Positions 23,526 to 35,894 of a stretch of 64,000 nucleotides of DNA are shown piece by piece (the stretch's first letter is position 1; each line of letters starts with the position of its first letter). The DNA is taken from positions 682,001 through 746,000 of the forward strand of contig CM034130.1 of NCBI GenBank assembly GCA_019914995.1, written 5' to 3'. Under the pieces are notes generated by a model. It was not told where the DNA came from, searched no databases, and was given only the letters and a program-made list of their open reading frames with translations. This DNA is from Acanthochlamys bracteata. Its lineage: Eukaryota; Streptophyta; Magnoliopsida; Pandanales; Velloziaceae. The position numbers were made by a program, and so were the translations under genes.

Positions 23526-26500
23526 TCACCCAACAAAATCACGTAATATCTCACCACCAAAGTGCCTTCTGATCTGCTGCTGCTGTTGTTGCTGGTGGTG
23601 AACAGAATGCGTTAATCCTAGTGTCAAAGACACCGCGCCAAGTCCAGCTAAATCCATTCCACCCTGATATGTAGTTGCAAAGCTCATTAATCCACCACTA
23701 CTATCCGCGCCTCCGGGAATCATGCATTCCATCCTTGTTCGCTTTTCTCGGTGCCATTGATCTGCAGCAGCCGTTCGATAAACATCCTCATTCGGAACGG
23801 ATCCCATGGATGAGCATTCAGATGGCTTGCTGCATTGACCTTCTGATCTCTGGTCAGACTGAGGGCGACCTGAATCTACATGAGGAGCTAGTTCAGGCCT
23901 GTTATCATTCTTCTTTGAAGAATTAAGGTCCATCTCGTTTAGCCCCTTGGTCTCAAGCATGTGGATTTCTTCAACCATCGGTTTCCATAATCGCACCCGA
24001 GCATTGATGAACCAGTTTGATACCTGTACGACACATTTGTCAGTAAAAACTAAAAATTACTATCTGAAAAGATGTATCGAATGCCCTTAAAGAAAATATG
24101 TTGACAAAGTTGATACAATCATACAGGAATTATAAAACTACCCTGACCATGCCTAAATTCATCATGCTAATAGCTAAGCATATCTTGTTATACCATTATT
24201 ACTGTATGGGTACTTTATAAAAAAAAAAGGAATTGCGTAGGTGGTATTATAAATACGCAAGATGCTGAAACAGTGAACACCAATAATGGTGTAAGTCTGA
24301 AAATTTCAACTCCATACATGCAATAATGTCAAGGTTTTGCTTGCACATGGGGCTTACTACAAAGTTGACCGTTCTTTTGGCAAACATCTTCAACCAGATA
24401 TTTCACAATGTCCGGCACACAATTGAATGCTCGGATAATATAAGTAGGACTGAAGAATAGTTAAAGATATTGGAGATGGCCAGGTTGGGTTGAGGGTTTT
24501 CTAGTTTCAAGGCAAAGTTGAACTAAAGCCACGAGATTGGAATCGAAACTGATACATACTACAGAGATGAATAGTAGTTCCTTTTGAAACAGTTGAACCC
24601 ATTAACTATGGACAACCAGATCAAATCTGAGTAAAAGCCACTGATCATGAAAACAATCTGAGTAAAAGCCACTGATCATGAAAACCCACATTTCCCAAAA
24701 TCACAAGAAACCTCCAGGAGCTATCGCTCACATTAATGAAGGCTTGCTCGGGTGGGTTCAATTCCCAAGTTACCAAGCATTCCAGATGGTAAAATTAACT
24801 ATACTACAAATACAGACATGGGCAGCCCCTGAAACCTACTTTTGGCTTGGACCTACAACTACAAAACTTACCCAATTCAATGCAGGACGAGACTGGCTTC
24901 TATCGAAAGTGTTTTTGGTAAGTGTTTTTCAATGGAAAAGAAGCTCACCTGGTTTCTTGATAGACCCGTCTGGCTTGCCAACATGTGCTTATCTGTGTCA
25001 GTGGGATACCTGAAACAAAGCGACGCACGTGTATGAGTAGTCCCTTTCTAGTGTCCATGCATCTCCCTTCTTGTCTTATATAGGGTCTAAAAATAGTAGT
25101 GACAGTGCAGTTCCACAAAAGAGAAGCTACTTTCTACGTCGAAGGAGAAATCTAAAAGTGCAATTTATGAGTGGAGACGACATGATGTAAGTGCACAACG
25201 TGTGTGTTTTGAGTGAAAAGATTTCGAACTCACGGGTGGAGGAAATGTTCAAACAGCCATGCCCTTAGCACAGCCACCGAACGCTCAGGCAGACCCCGCT
25301 GGGGCCTCCAGACTGGTTGTGCATGGTCCATGAGACCTGAGCTGCCGTCACCTGACTTATGTTTCCTCAAATTCTGCTCGATGAATTTTAGCCTTGGAGT
25401 CAAGGATGTATCGCTGGATCCAGGGGATGACATCAACTCCTCTCCCAGAATTTTGCTTATGTGATGGAGTTGATCTGATATTGCGTTCTTGAGTGACCGG
25501 AAGTGTTTGGAGATGGCCTTCAGAGCAAACAAGGTATATGGTGTTGCTGCGCTAAGGCCTGCAACAGATTCAAAGGAGGAGACTACCATCTGCATTTGTT
25601 GATGGTATTGTTTATATCTTCTACAAACCTTCACATACATGTATGTAAATACATATTAGGAATGTTCAGGAGCAATACTTTGACAAGATAGAAAACATTT
25701 AAAACAGGCATTATAAATATACTCTGGATCGATTTTGCAACTTCAGATCAATACCTAAATAAGAGAAAACCATGTGCATCACCAGATTTCAAGACAGAAT
25801 ACCGACGTCATTGCAGTACCGGCTCAAATCAATAAATTAATGGGTATAGTTGATACGTCCCAATGTGTTAATTGGTCGAACTACACCCAAATAAAACTAA
25901 ACTCCTAAGCGTATACACTACACTAGAAGCTAACACAACTATATTATTCTCTACCATCTTTATACATTCAACTTATTGAAGTAGATTCCAATGCTAATGC
26001 AATTTTATTTGCAGTTTCAACTTCCCATCCAATATATTATAAATTTATGTTATATGGAAGGTAAACGTCAAGCTCCAAGGCAAGTACATGTTAGCTAGGG
26101 TGAACCATACGCTTAGTGTCTCTTGCTTAATCCACTAACTATTTCTGTATGTAGTGTACTACAAGAATGAAGCTCAACTAGTATAATTAAGCTACAGGTA
26201 GATATGAAACTAAACATTAAGGTTTGCAGCGAACCCATATGTTACCTAAAAGATAGTCCATCGATCTGCATCGCAACAAAGATGAAAGCAACCCAAAAAA
26301 GAACCCACGGTCATCAAATATACATTGATGGCAAAGGCATATAATTGAATGAATGAAATAAATTGAGAGCATGATTTACATAATAAATCAAATGTATGTC
26401 CAGAGTTTTCCTAGTAAACTATTTTGTTTAAATACATTAACAGAATATTGAGTGCTTATAAAAGTCTATAGCTCAGTTACTAAATCAACATTAAACAACA

Positions 26501-28405
26501 AACATGATCAAGTATTACATTTTATTTAAATTAGCTGGTGCCGTTTTAGTTTACTGATAATGAAGAGATATATGCTTTTGTTTTTAGCAAAGAATCGAAT
26601 CAAAATGTCCTTAATAATCTTTCAAACAATTGTCGGAATAACATAAAAACGTTTCAAGAAATCCAGAGATAAACTATTATACCTTTAGTGATGAACAACA
26701 TAAACAATGAATGCAGAAGTACTAACGAGTTAAACCCTATTGGTCAGAAGTTCAACAGAAGGACAAATTATTGAAAGACATTTCATTATTTATTGCAGGT
26801 AGCTAGCTAGCTAGCAGCACTCTTCTGCAAGTGCTCTCACCCACAGAGCAAATGGCACCAAAATTTAATCATAGAGAATCACTATCAATCACCAAATAAA
26901 AGAACGGAGCATCATGATTATAAAACCAGCAATTATTCCTGACAATAAACATATAGCAGATCAAGAAAATACCAAACAAAATAGTACAAGCAACACAAGA
27001 ACTAAGCAATCAAATTATCATATGTAAATTAATCACACCAATTTAAGAAGTTAATTAGGTTTCTTATAATTACCTCTTCTTGCATGTACAGAAGTTTGGC
27101 CTTCTGTTGGAACTCCGGTCGATGAGTTTGGCAACCACTACTGCTTCCTGCTCCGCAATGATCGTTGCTACCGCCGCCTGCTACCATTGCTGTCGACCCG
27201 TAGAATGAAGAAGAAGCGCCCGAATTTCCTGCTCTCACAGTTAAACAGTTCTCTCCGACGGCGGGAACATCACAAGCTGCAGTGACGACTCCAGAGCTCC
27301 TTTCCTGTACTGCTTCAGATTGCTTCGCAGGTTTCGATCCTGTAACCATGTTGCAGAACTCGTCGAGCAACTGTTGCGCCGGTCTCAAGAACTTGGAGCT
27401 TTTCAGAATGGTTGCGTAGCCGGTGAACGGTCCGAGAGGACCAGTACCTCTCCGGCCGTCGTTGGAAGAGACTAGAGCAGGACTAGTGTAAACTCTATTG
27501 CTAACGGCGAATTTCGGTGGGTATGCCCCGGCAGCGGCGGCAATACTAACTTCACTAGCCGCCGACCTCGTGTTCTGCAGGCTGTGGATATTCCTTGCAG
27601 CGAAATCTTCACGGCCAAATCTTTCTTCAAACTGAGCAACGTGTAATTCCGGCAAAGGGTAACTTGAAGCGAGAGACAACGACAAAGCTTGTGTTGCCGC
27701 CGGTGCTGCTGTGTCGAGCCGGTGCGAGTGGCCAGTGGCAGCTTGGTTCTTGTTGTTATAATTGCTTGGTAGAAGCAAAAGCTCGTTGCCGCCATCGACC
27801 CACTGGTGGTGAGTATCTCTCATGTTTTGCTGAACCAAAGAAGCCATATTCTCCATGCTTGCTTGGTTACGAATATTGTTATTAGCAGAAGAAGATGAAC
27901 AGGTGACAACATCTTGAAGAGCGTTGTTGCAAAAATTCAAGCTTTGTGCTGCAGCTGCTTGATGGCTTAGATGATGCTGGTTACCTTGGTACACAGCCGC
28001 CGAAGAAATGTCTCCGTCGGAAGGCTTCAGGTGATGGTGTTGGTTGTGATAAAAAGGGTTCTGAATCTGGATCCAATCCTGCTGCTGCTGCTGTGAACTT
28101 GCCAAACTCTTCCACAGACCGCTCGCGTCATGGAAAGAAGAGGGATTATTATTAGCGAAGTTAACAGAACTCTCGTGCGGCGTTGCGGCAGCGGCGAAGT
28201 CGAGCATGGTGGAAGAAGAGAATAAAGAAGGATCGTAATCGTATAACTGTTGAACTCTGAGTTTGTCTCGGCGGCTCTGTTGAGCAACGTGTGGTGGTTC
28301 TGGTCTGAATCCGCCGGTGATCCCAAGAAGCTGCTGGTTCTCCGTTGTAGAACCGCCACTACCACCTGGGTCTATACACCCTGGTTCAAATTTCTGTGTC
28401 GACAT
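23526..28405 (-). CDS. BEL1-like TALE homeodomain transcription factor (BLH8/BLH9-like)
   Basis: Nuclear TALE homeodomain protein expected to pair with KNOX proteins in meristem and organ patterning. Exons: 28405-27074, 25628-25234, 25009-24949, 24023-23526; in frame, 761 residues. Domains in order: N-terminal [13 protein letters not shown], a motif of the RPL/PNF branch; [14 protein letters not shown], then the SKY box [16 protein letters not shown] (about 337-352); BELL domain from about 428 ([20 protein letters not shown]); homeodomain about 551-613 with the TALE PYPTDTDK loop and [15 protein letters not shown]; and a C-terminal VSLTLGL (ZIBEL) box followed by a polyglutamine run. Exon borders split the BELL and homeodomain as in other BELL genes. 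The start is the ATG at 28405; upstream TTG is not used. At 761 residues it is on the long side because of Ser/Asn/Gln-rich N-terminal sequence. BLH8/9 is my best placement; another BELL clade is possible. Confidence 0.93.
24624..24685. repeat. Perfect 31-bp tandem duplication in a BELL-gene intron
   Basis: A 31-bp unit beginning AATCTGAGTAAAAGCC is present at 24624-24654 and again, identical, at 24655-24685, inside the intron between exons 3 and 4. Perfect identity implies a recent event. Confidence 0.9.
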
Positions 28406-28961
28406 ATATTTAAACAAGGTAAGAAGAAGAAGAGAAAGAAGAAAAGATTCCTAGCTATCTAGCTAGTTGTTGCTTGTGCTTTCTTGGTTTGTTTCTTTTG
28501 TAGTGGATGGTTTAGGGAAGAATAAAAGAATAAAAAAGGAGGGAATTATGATGATGAATGTTAGAAGAAGGAGAAGGAGAAGAAGAGGGTGCCCGCCATT
28601 AGCGCCGGGCAAGTCTGTGCACTGCAGAATCAGGTGCGATAGTGCTTAGTACCAAGTACTACTAGTAGCTGCTACTTCATCACACCATTAAAAGGCGCTG
28701 AAAGCAACAACTCATGTATATGATTCGTAGGAGAAAATCTCAAAACAAAACAGAAAAAAGAAAAAGAAAAAACAAACCAGAGTTTCACCAGCTAGCTAGC
28801 TTCAAACAACAACAACATCAACAACAAAAGATCATCAAAGAGAAAGAGAAAGGTGATCTGCTGCTGCAGCTAGCAGGTGCAGAGAATTTGCTAGTGGAGA
28901 GCGGGCCGGCTGTATGCGTATTTGGTATGTTGTTGCTGTTCGCCTTTTGCACCAGAAAGAA

Positions 28962-29003
<42 letters not shown>

Positions 29004-29330
29004 CTTATGTTCAACAATAATAGACATTGTGGGTCCCACATTGTTAATCACTCGTCTGCAACCACAACCATGACCACTGTAGTATAATAAAAAACAAAAG
29101 AATGAAAATAAATTACCGAGAGGGGTTAAAAAAACTAACAAGTTACAACTTACAAAGAGGGAGGAGCGAGAGAATAAAACGCGGGAGGAATAAAAATAAA
29201 AGTAAAAGAAAAGGCTTCACTTCTTTTCTCTTTTCTTTTTCCTTTCTTACAGAAAAAATAAAGACAGCAAAAGATCTGAATCGCTGCAGTAAATATTCTC
29301 ATCGTTAAAAACTAACGGCGTTAAATCTCT
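28406..29330 (-). promoter_or_regulatory. Probable leader and proximal promoter of the BELL gene
   Basis: Purine-rich blocks (28420-28600, 28730-28850, 29150-29280) on the plus strand, i.e. CT-rich on the coding strand, are typical of plant leaders. The region also carries a 14-unit AAT microsatellite. No independent protein-coding gene is supported; the several open frames are low-complexity. Confidence 0.45.
28962..29003. repeat. (AAT)14 microsatellite
   Basis: Fourteen perfect AAT units about 560 bp upstream of the BELL start codon, likely in its leader or promoter. Perfect and long enough to be polymorphic. Confidence 0.95.
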
Positions 29331-30671
29331 CGGGGAATGCATCGATCAATCCGACCGTATGGTCAGTGACAGCAATTCGAACAATAGGATTTTGAGTTTA
29401 TTTTTACGCAAATTAGATTAATTAGTACGAGATCGTCATAAAACTAATTTAAGAACGAGGATCGCGAGTGATGAAAACATAATATAATCCTTTAAACATC
29501 GCTGAGAGCTATATATATATTATGTTTTTGCATCTTGAGTTTTGTTTTAAAATTAACGGATTGATTGATTGATTATATAGCGGAGCATGTTTGTTAGCGA
29601 ATCATTTCTGGAATCAAGCGGGAATTCTGGACGGTTTTATACTCGACCCACGTTTAGCCGGAAACCACAATCAGATAGAGAAGAAATAAACCATGATTAT
29701 GGCGCTCGCTGCTCAGAAAGATTGAAAACTTAAGAAATTTGAAATTATTAAATCTTTTTTTTTCCGACTTTACTCGTGCGCTCGGTGCATAGTTAGGTTC
29801 TTAACTAAAATTTTGAAGTTATGTTTTAAAAAATAATTAGTATTTAAAATAATTTAGTTTTTATTAAAATATGTGTTACAGATAAAAATATTAGTTGTAG
29901 AATTTGAATTTTTAAAATAAAAATTACATTCAAATTCTGAATATACACGCTCTAATTACATTTAAAGTAGTTATCCAAAAAATTCAATTTAATAGGATTT
30001 GCCATCGTCCAACGTGATTTACTGACGTGGAAGTAATCAGTGGACGGAGAGTATGACGTTAGTGAGATCTGAGCGGAGAAAGAATTTGTTCTGCTTTTCC
30101 CGCTGTTCTCCGATTACCGGAGCACAAGCAGGTAATTATCAACACAGTAAACCGTACTGTAGGTTATAAGTAATTAACATTAAGAAGCAACAGTTCTGAT
30201 GATTTCATTAAATTAAAATGGTTACAATAATCAGCAAAAGTTAGGAAGTGAGAATCAGGCCAAACTTGTGAGGTGTTTATTATAAAACTTTTTTAATTAT
30301 TAAAAATTTAATATTTTTAATATTGAAATGTTTAAAAACCAATATATTTTAATAATAAATTTGATGTATATTTTAAAAGATTTATAATATTTCAAATGAT
30401 TCCTGAGTTATTTGAGGTTTGTGCTGTTGGAATCTGTGAGTGAGTCTGACAAGAAGCAGCAGTGAAAGCTACTGGATTCCGTGAAGCAACACAGAAACAA
30501 CTTGAAAGCTCAGAGCAATTGCAAACGATGAATTTTATTTAATTAGTTGACAACCTGATCAAACAACAGCGACTCATTAGATCGAGCTCCGTACTTTCGC
30601 GGTGTTGTTAAGATTTAAAAAAATCTTCAAATTAGTTCGATACTTGCAATTAAAGTTAAATTTTGGCTTTA

Positions 30672-30927
30672 AAAAACGTGTTTTATAATTTTATTTTTTT
30701 TCAAATTTTAAATTCTGAACGATTTATATATTTTAATTATATAAAAAATTTAAAATTTATTTTTTATCTATAGAACTTTAATTTTAATTTTTTTATTTGT
30801 ATACTTTTTAATATAATTATATTTTTAAATTTTCAACATACTTTTAAAATTTATTAAAATATAAATATAAAATTCTACTTTCATTTTATTTTTTTAAAAA
30901 TTAATTAAAATATTTAAAATATGCTAA
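30672..30927. mobile_element. Second-family AT-rich MITE-like element
   Basis: About 256 bp. The left end AAAAACGTGTTTTATAATTT is mirrored on the right by AAATATTTAAAATATGCT. The interior order (TCAAATTTTAAATTCTGAAC, TTTATATATTTTAATTATA, TATAATTATATTTTTAAAT) is shared with the elements at 31785 and 52684. Confidence 0.55.
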
Positions 30928-31784
30928 AAAAGAAAAAAAAAAAACTTATTTTGAAAGAGTTGAAATGTGTGCGTTTGTTTCTTTTTTTTTTTTTTTAAAG
31001 GCAATGAATGATATAAAATTTGATTGGATGGTAAACCAAAAGATGGAGATATATTCGGTGATTGGATGGCTGTATATATAATATAAGCATGATCTTATGC
31101 GTGAGAGGTTGGGCATTGCTTGAATGTGACAAATCCCCTTCTGCACCTATTTGAGTTTTGCTTTGCTTCGATTCAGTAAGACTGCATGAAGCTGCTCGGG
31201 ACAAGTAAAAATGCATGCAGTCCCGGTTAACCGGGCAACCCATTCCTGCGCAACGTCTGGCCGCTCTCTCTCTCTTCTTACTTCTCGTTGATGAACGAAT
31301 TCTTACACAGATGAAGGAAACTGAACAGTGCAATAAAGAAAACAACAACACGAGAGAGAGAATGAAAGCAGAAAGTGATGAGAAAAAGATTGTTTAATTA
31401 TGCTTCTGCTGCATGCTACACGATATTTCTTTAATTCTGGTGCATGTTATAAGAGATTTATTATTAGAATACGTTTGGTATTTTATTTTTTTAATTTTAT
31501 TTAATTTTAGTAATTTTTTATAAAATTATTTAAATTTTAGAAAATTATTCAATAAAATCTTATCATTATTTATTTTTATTATTTTGTAAATATAAATTTA
31601 TTTTTTAAATATAATTTTAATTTACAAAATTATTTAAAAAATATTTTCTAACGCCTCTGTTCCGCAGTTATTTAGATCATCAGAAGTAAAAAGAAATTTT
31701 GGATTGCATTAATTTTTGAATGAATGGTGTTAGATGTGTTTCAGGTACGGAAACACTGGAGTGAAGTTCAGGTGTTACTGACCT

Positions 31785-32055
31785 AGGGCATATATTTTAA
31801 AATACATATAATTTTACTTTTTTCAATCAAATTCTAAATTTTGAATAATTTTTATATTTCAATTACATAAAAAATTCAGAATTTTACTTCTACGTGCGGA
31901 ACTTCAATTTTAATTTTTTTATTTACACACTTTTCAATATAATTATATTTTTCAATTTTTAAGACACTTTCAAAACCTATTGAAATATAAATACTGAATT
32001 TCACATTTATTTTATATTTTAAAAAATTCAGTTATAGGTATTTAAAACACGTTCT
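31785..32055. mobile_element. Second-family AT-rich MITE-like element
   Basis: About 270 bp. Left GGGCATATATTTTAAAATAC is mirrored by right GTATTTAAAACACGTTC, with TATAATTTT / AATTCAGTTATA adjoining. Shares interior blocks with copies at 30672-30927 and 52684-52984. Confidence 0.6.
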
Positions 32056-33156
32056 TTACTGCTGCTTCGCTGTATTTTTGGAACAGTTAGAAAATAATTT
32101 TAAAATAAAATTCTTTTAGAATTAAAAATATTTTTGTTTTTTAAATTTAAGTTTTACTTTTTTATCTTAAAATATAATAAAAATAATTAATAAAAATTTT
32201 TTATTATGTAAACTTTTTTTATAGTTTTTAAATTTTTATCATAAAAAATATATTTAAAATATAAAATTAAAAAATTATTTTTATAAAAAATACGAAACGA
32301 GCTCTACAATACTGATACCTGCTGCTCTAGCTTATGTAATAACACAAGAAGCTAAGTAGATATTTAGAAAATTTTCTAATTTTTATTTTAATTTTATTTA
32401 TTTTTTCAATAAATTTTCATATTATAAGTTTTTGTAAATTAATAAATTTATAAAATTCTACATAATAAAATTTTATTATTTTTAAATTTAAAAAGTAAAA
32501 TTTACTTCAAAAATTATTTAAAAAAATTCTATTTCCTAAAAACATCCCTGAGACTACTATGACTGGACAGAATCTTATGAACAGTGACTGCAGTGTATTT
32601 GCATATAGGACTATTCTATTCTGAAGTTCTTAACCAATGAATGATTGATATGGTTTTCAATTTGTTTCTGTTTTATTTTATTATTTTTCATAATTAATGT
32701 ATATGAATAGTTGGCTATGTGAAGCTTTCTGCATGTCTGTTAGCCACACCTAAAAAACAGTGTTTAGTTAGTGAGATTGAAAATGATAAATCAACATAAC
32801 AAAAAAATAACATCTATCTAACCTTAACAAATAACATTTATGTTACTAATACCGAATATTATCTTCCTTTAATTATTTACTTGCTGAAAGTAATGATATT
32901 TCAGTTTTTCTTTATGAGCTAGACTTTATCAAATTTGGGCTGTGGTATTCATTTAGGCCCAGTTTCTACATGGCATGGGCCTTCATTTTAGTTTTAGTTT
33001 TTCTTTTAAACCGTCAGTTATTCCACTTGTTTCTACACAGTTTCTTTTCTGTTTTAATTATTATTATTATTTTTAAATCTTGCATTTGATATGATGAATT
33101 TATTTAATTGAGAAACGAAATTATACAAAAGTGCTTTGATGAAGCGCTGAAAACAA

Positions 33157-33410
33157 CGTGTCATTGGGATTGCTTATAAAATAAAGTTTTTTTAAAATAG
33201 AAAATATATTTTTTTTATAAAATGAATTTTATTTTTTTTTATTTTTAAAAAAATAATAAAATATACAATAAAAAGATCTCATTACGTAAAATTTTTTATA
33301 CTATCTAAATTTTTTAATAAATTTTTTAAATATTTATAAAATATGTTTGAAAAATATGAAATATGTAAACGTTGAAAAATAATTTTTCAAACGTGATGTC
33401 AAACACACCC
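33157..33410. mobile_element. Tourist-like AT-rich MITE
   Basis: About 254 bp. The right end reads CAAACACACCC (inverted GGGTGTGTTTG); the left end CGTGTCATTGGGATTGCTTA is a diverged partner. The interior is the same AT-rich block series as the elements at 12321 and 46836. Confidence 0.55.
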
Positions 33411-35772
33411 ATCAAAGCATTCTATGTACCTATTTGATTTCTTCTTTATTTTCATTTAGAGCTTATTTCAGTTATCAAAAATGAATGTTTAATAAAAATG
33501 AGTTTTACAAAGGTGGACTTTAATCAGAATTAGATTTAATAAAAATATAATTCAGAATGATAATTAAAAAATATAAAGTGAAATAAATTTTTAATAAAAA
33601 TAAAATTAAAAATAATAATTAAAAATATAAAGTGATTTAAACTCAAAATTTATTAAAAAAATATTAATTTTGACATTAAATTCACTTTTTTGGAAGCGAG
33701 TTTGTAACAAATACGATTAGAAGTAACTTTGACAAAAATAAAATTTTGTATTTATTTTTGTATTAAAATTTTAGTTTTAAAATTTATACTTTGAAATTTT
33801 TTTACAAAAAAATTTTAGTTTAAAATTTGTATTTATTTTAGATTAAAAGTGAGTTAAAAATTAAAAATAGATTTTAAAAAATGAAGTTAAAGGGTAAGTA
33901 AACATACTCTTAGCATATCAAAGTTTGATTAACAAATTGATGTATGAATGGATAAGTTTAGCACAACATGAAAAGAATATAACTGATCAAAATACATAAG
34001 TCAGTTTATCAATAGAAAAATGAGATAAAAACAATCTGCTACTTTTTCTCTTAAGATAGTTATTTATTATCTGCTTCTCGTTTTATTAGCTATTTATTTT
34101 CTAAGTTATAATGTTAGAAATATATGTCGACTTCTTATAGCAGTGTTTTTATTATTTTCTTTGGCGTTTGATGCCAATCGAGATTTCTCTTCCTATACAT
34201 TTTTTAAGGCAATAAATTTCTATTTCTATTCTACTAGCCGGAAACCGCAAATTCCGGGTTTTGAATGTCAGCAAGAAAAAATTCATGATTTATTTATTAA
34301 TTTATTTTTGGCTGAGAGAGACTAGATGTCAAAATTTGAAAATTGAAAAAACGCAGGTAGCAAAAATATTAATTTGAAAACAATTTTGTCGCGACAGCAT
34401 ATATACAGGCTTTGCTGTAAAAATAATTTATAATTATGTATTTTCTTACATAAATGTGTACGCAATCTCTAATATCCTATTTTAAAAGATCAACTTGAGA
34501 AGATATTCTTCGGCATATACTGGATATATACACTGTCGTTAAGACAACTACAAATTTTAGTTGTCAAAATATTTAAAACTACTTCAGCGATTTCGCGTTG
34601 TATTTTTATGCATTGCGTATGCATACTGTCTTTATACTTAAAGATTGCGACATCAATAGCTAAAGAACTTGTAGATTTTTTCTATTTATGAAGCTATGAT
34701 TGCGACAAAAAACTGAACTTTGCGTTCAAATTATTGTACTAGTAAGGAATGCTTATGCATTAGCTGTGAAGAGAAGCCATGTATGTAATACCTAGAGAGC
34801 ATGATAGCAAATATATGTATGTATATTTCAAAGATCCTCCCAGATTTGGCAACATCAATAACTATACATTTATTATATATCTGACTGAAATTCAAATCTT
34901 TTCCAAATTCAATTTATTATAGAAAATTGACCCCATATCTTTATAAATATAAAATTAATGATATTTAAGTAAATTTTTTTAATATTTGCCTTTATACATA
35001 ACAATTGTTTTTTTGAAATTGAGCTGATCATGAAGGAAATTTTTTTACCTTTCGAATAATTTACATACACAAAGAATTAGAGATATATTTTGTGCAATTT
35101 AAATATTCTCAATAGGATCAAGCAATACATTGCCTATATCAATCACATAAGTGCAAAGTTTTCACTTATTGATCATGAGCGTCTTTCTACATCCATAAAT
35201 TTGTGTATGTAGGTAATCAAAAATGTAGAAGCATAATTCTCAAAAAAGAAAAATGGAAAACGAAATAAATTATATTTGGAATACAGGTATATGTTAATTA
35301 CTTAATTCAAGGGAGTTGACATTTGCTTTAAGTTTCATTAACAATTTGATCAAGTTTTACTTAATTTGTCCTACATGGTTTCCTTATTTTTTGTAATATT
35401 TTACAATGACAGCTTGTCAAAATTCTTTGTTAACTTTTAAAAGGCTTCGATCAACATGGCTGTTCAATAGTGCAGCAGTGTTAATGACTTAATTATTAGA
35501 GCAATTAACATATCTAATCAAGCTAGTTGCAATTATAAACCAAAAAAAGAAGCTCTCCATTATTAATATATAGCTAATCAAAAGCAATTGAACTTCCAGA
35601 ACGAGTATGATATCGTGTGCTGTCATGAAATATTTATCAAGAAGAACGACGACGGCGAAGCTCACCATTAACATTTTAATTTTTTAGAAAAAAAAAGTCG
35701 TTGACGAACAAAAAATGAATTAATATATCGATTAATTAATTAGTTTCCTGATAATTAATTTTTTTTAAGAAA

Positions 35773-35780
35773 GCATATGC
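35773..35780 (+). promoter_or_regulatory. P1BS element (PHR1-binding site) of the first PHT1 gene
   Basis: GCATATGC fits the GNATATNC consensus bound by PHR1-type phosphate-starvation regulators. It lies 115 bp before the ATG and directly upstream of the TATA box. A further match, GCATATAC, lies at 34513-34520. Confidence 0.75.
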
Positions 35781-35798
35781 CGGTCGTAGATTCTTGTC

Positions 35799-35806
35799 TA
35801 TAAATA
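35799..35806 (+). promoter_or_regulatory. TATA box of the first PHT1 gene
   Basis: TATAAATA about 90 bp upstream of the ATG and 26 bp after the start of the P1BS. The second PHT1 copy has the same arrangement. Confidence 0.7.
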
Positions 35807-35894
35807 TCATTAAACCTAACCCATCTTGACCCATCTCCTGCTAATTAAATAAAAACTTCTCCATTAATTTCTTGAAGAAATTTTGTAGCTAGCA

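Larger units (their letters stand above)
29331..35772. other. 6.4-kb AT-rich intergenic region with dispersed short elements
   Basis: No gene is supported. It contains several AT-rich elements (listed separately where ends are visible) at 30672-30927, 31785-32055 and 33157-33410, plus less definable ones near 29810-29990, 31465-31655, 32090-32300, 32370-32540 and 33480-33900. The moderate-GC island 31085-31400 has short open frames on both strands but no family resemblance. 35700-35890 is the promoter and leader of the first PHT1 gene. Confidence 0.5.

Noticed and set aside
28818-29141. Isoleucine-repeat open frames around the AAT microsatellite
   Set aside because: Translations of a simple repeat on both strands; no protein family resemblance.
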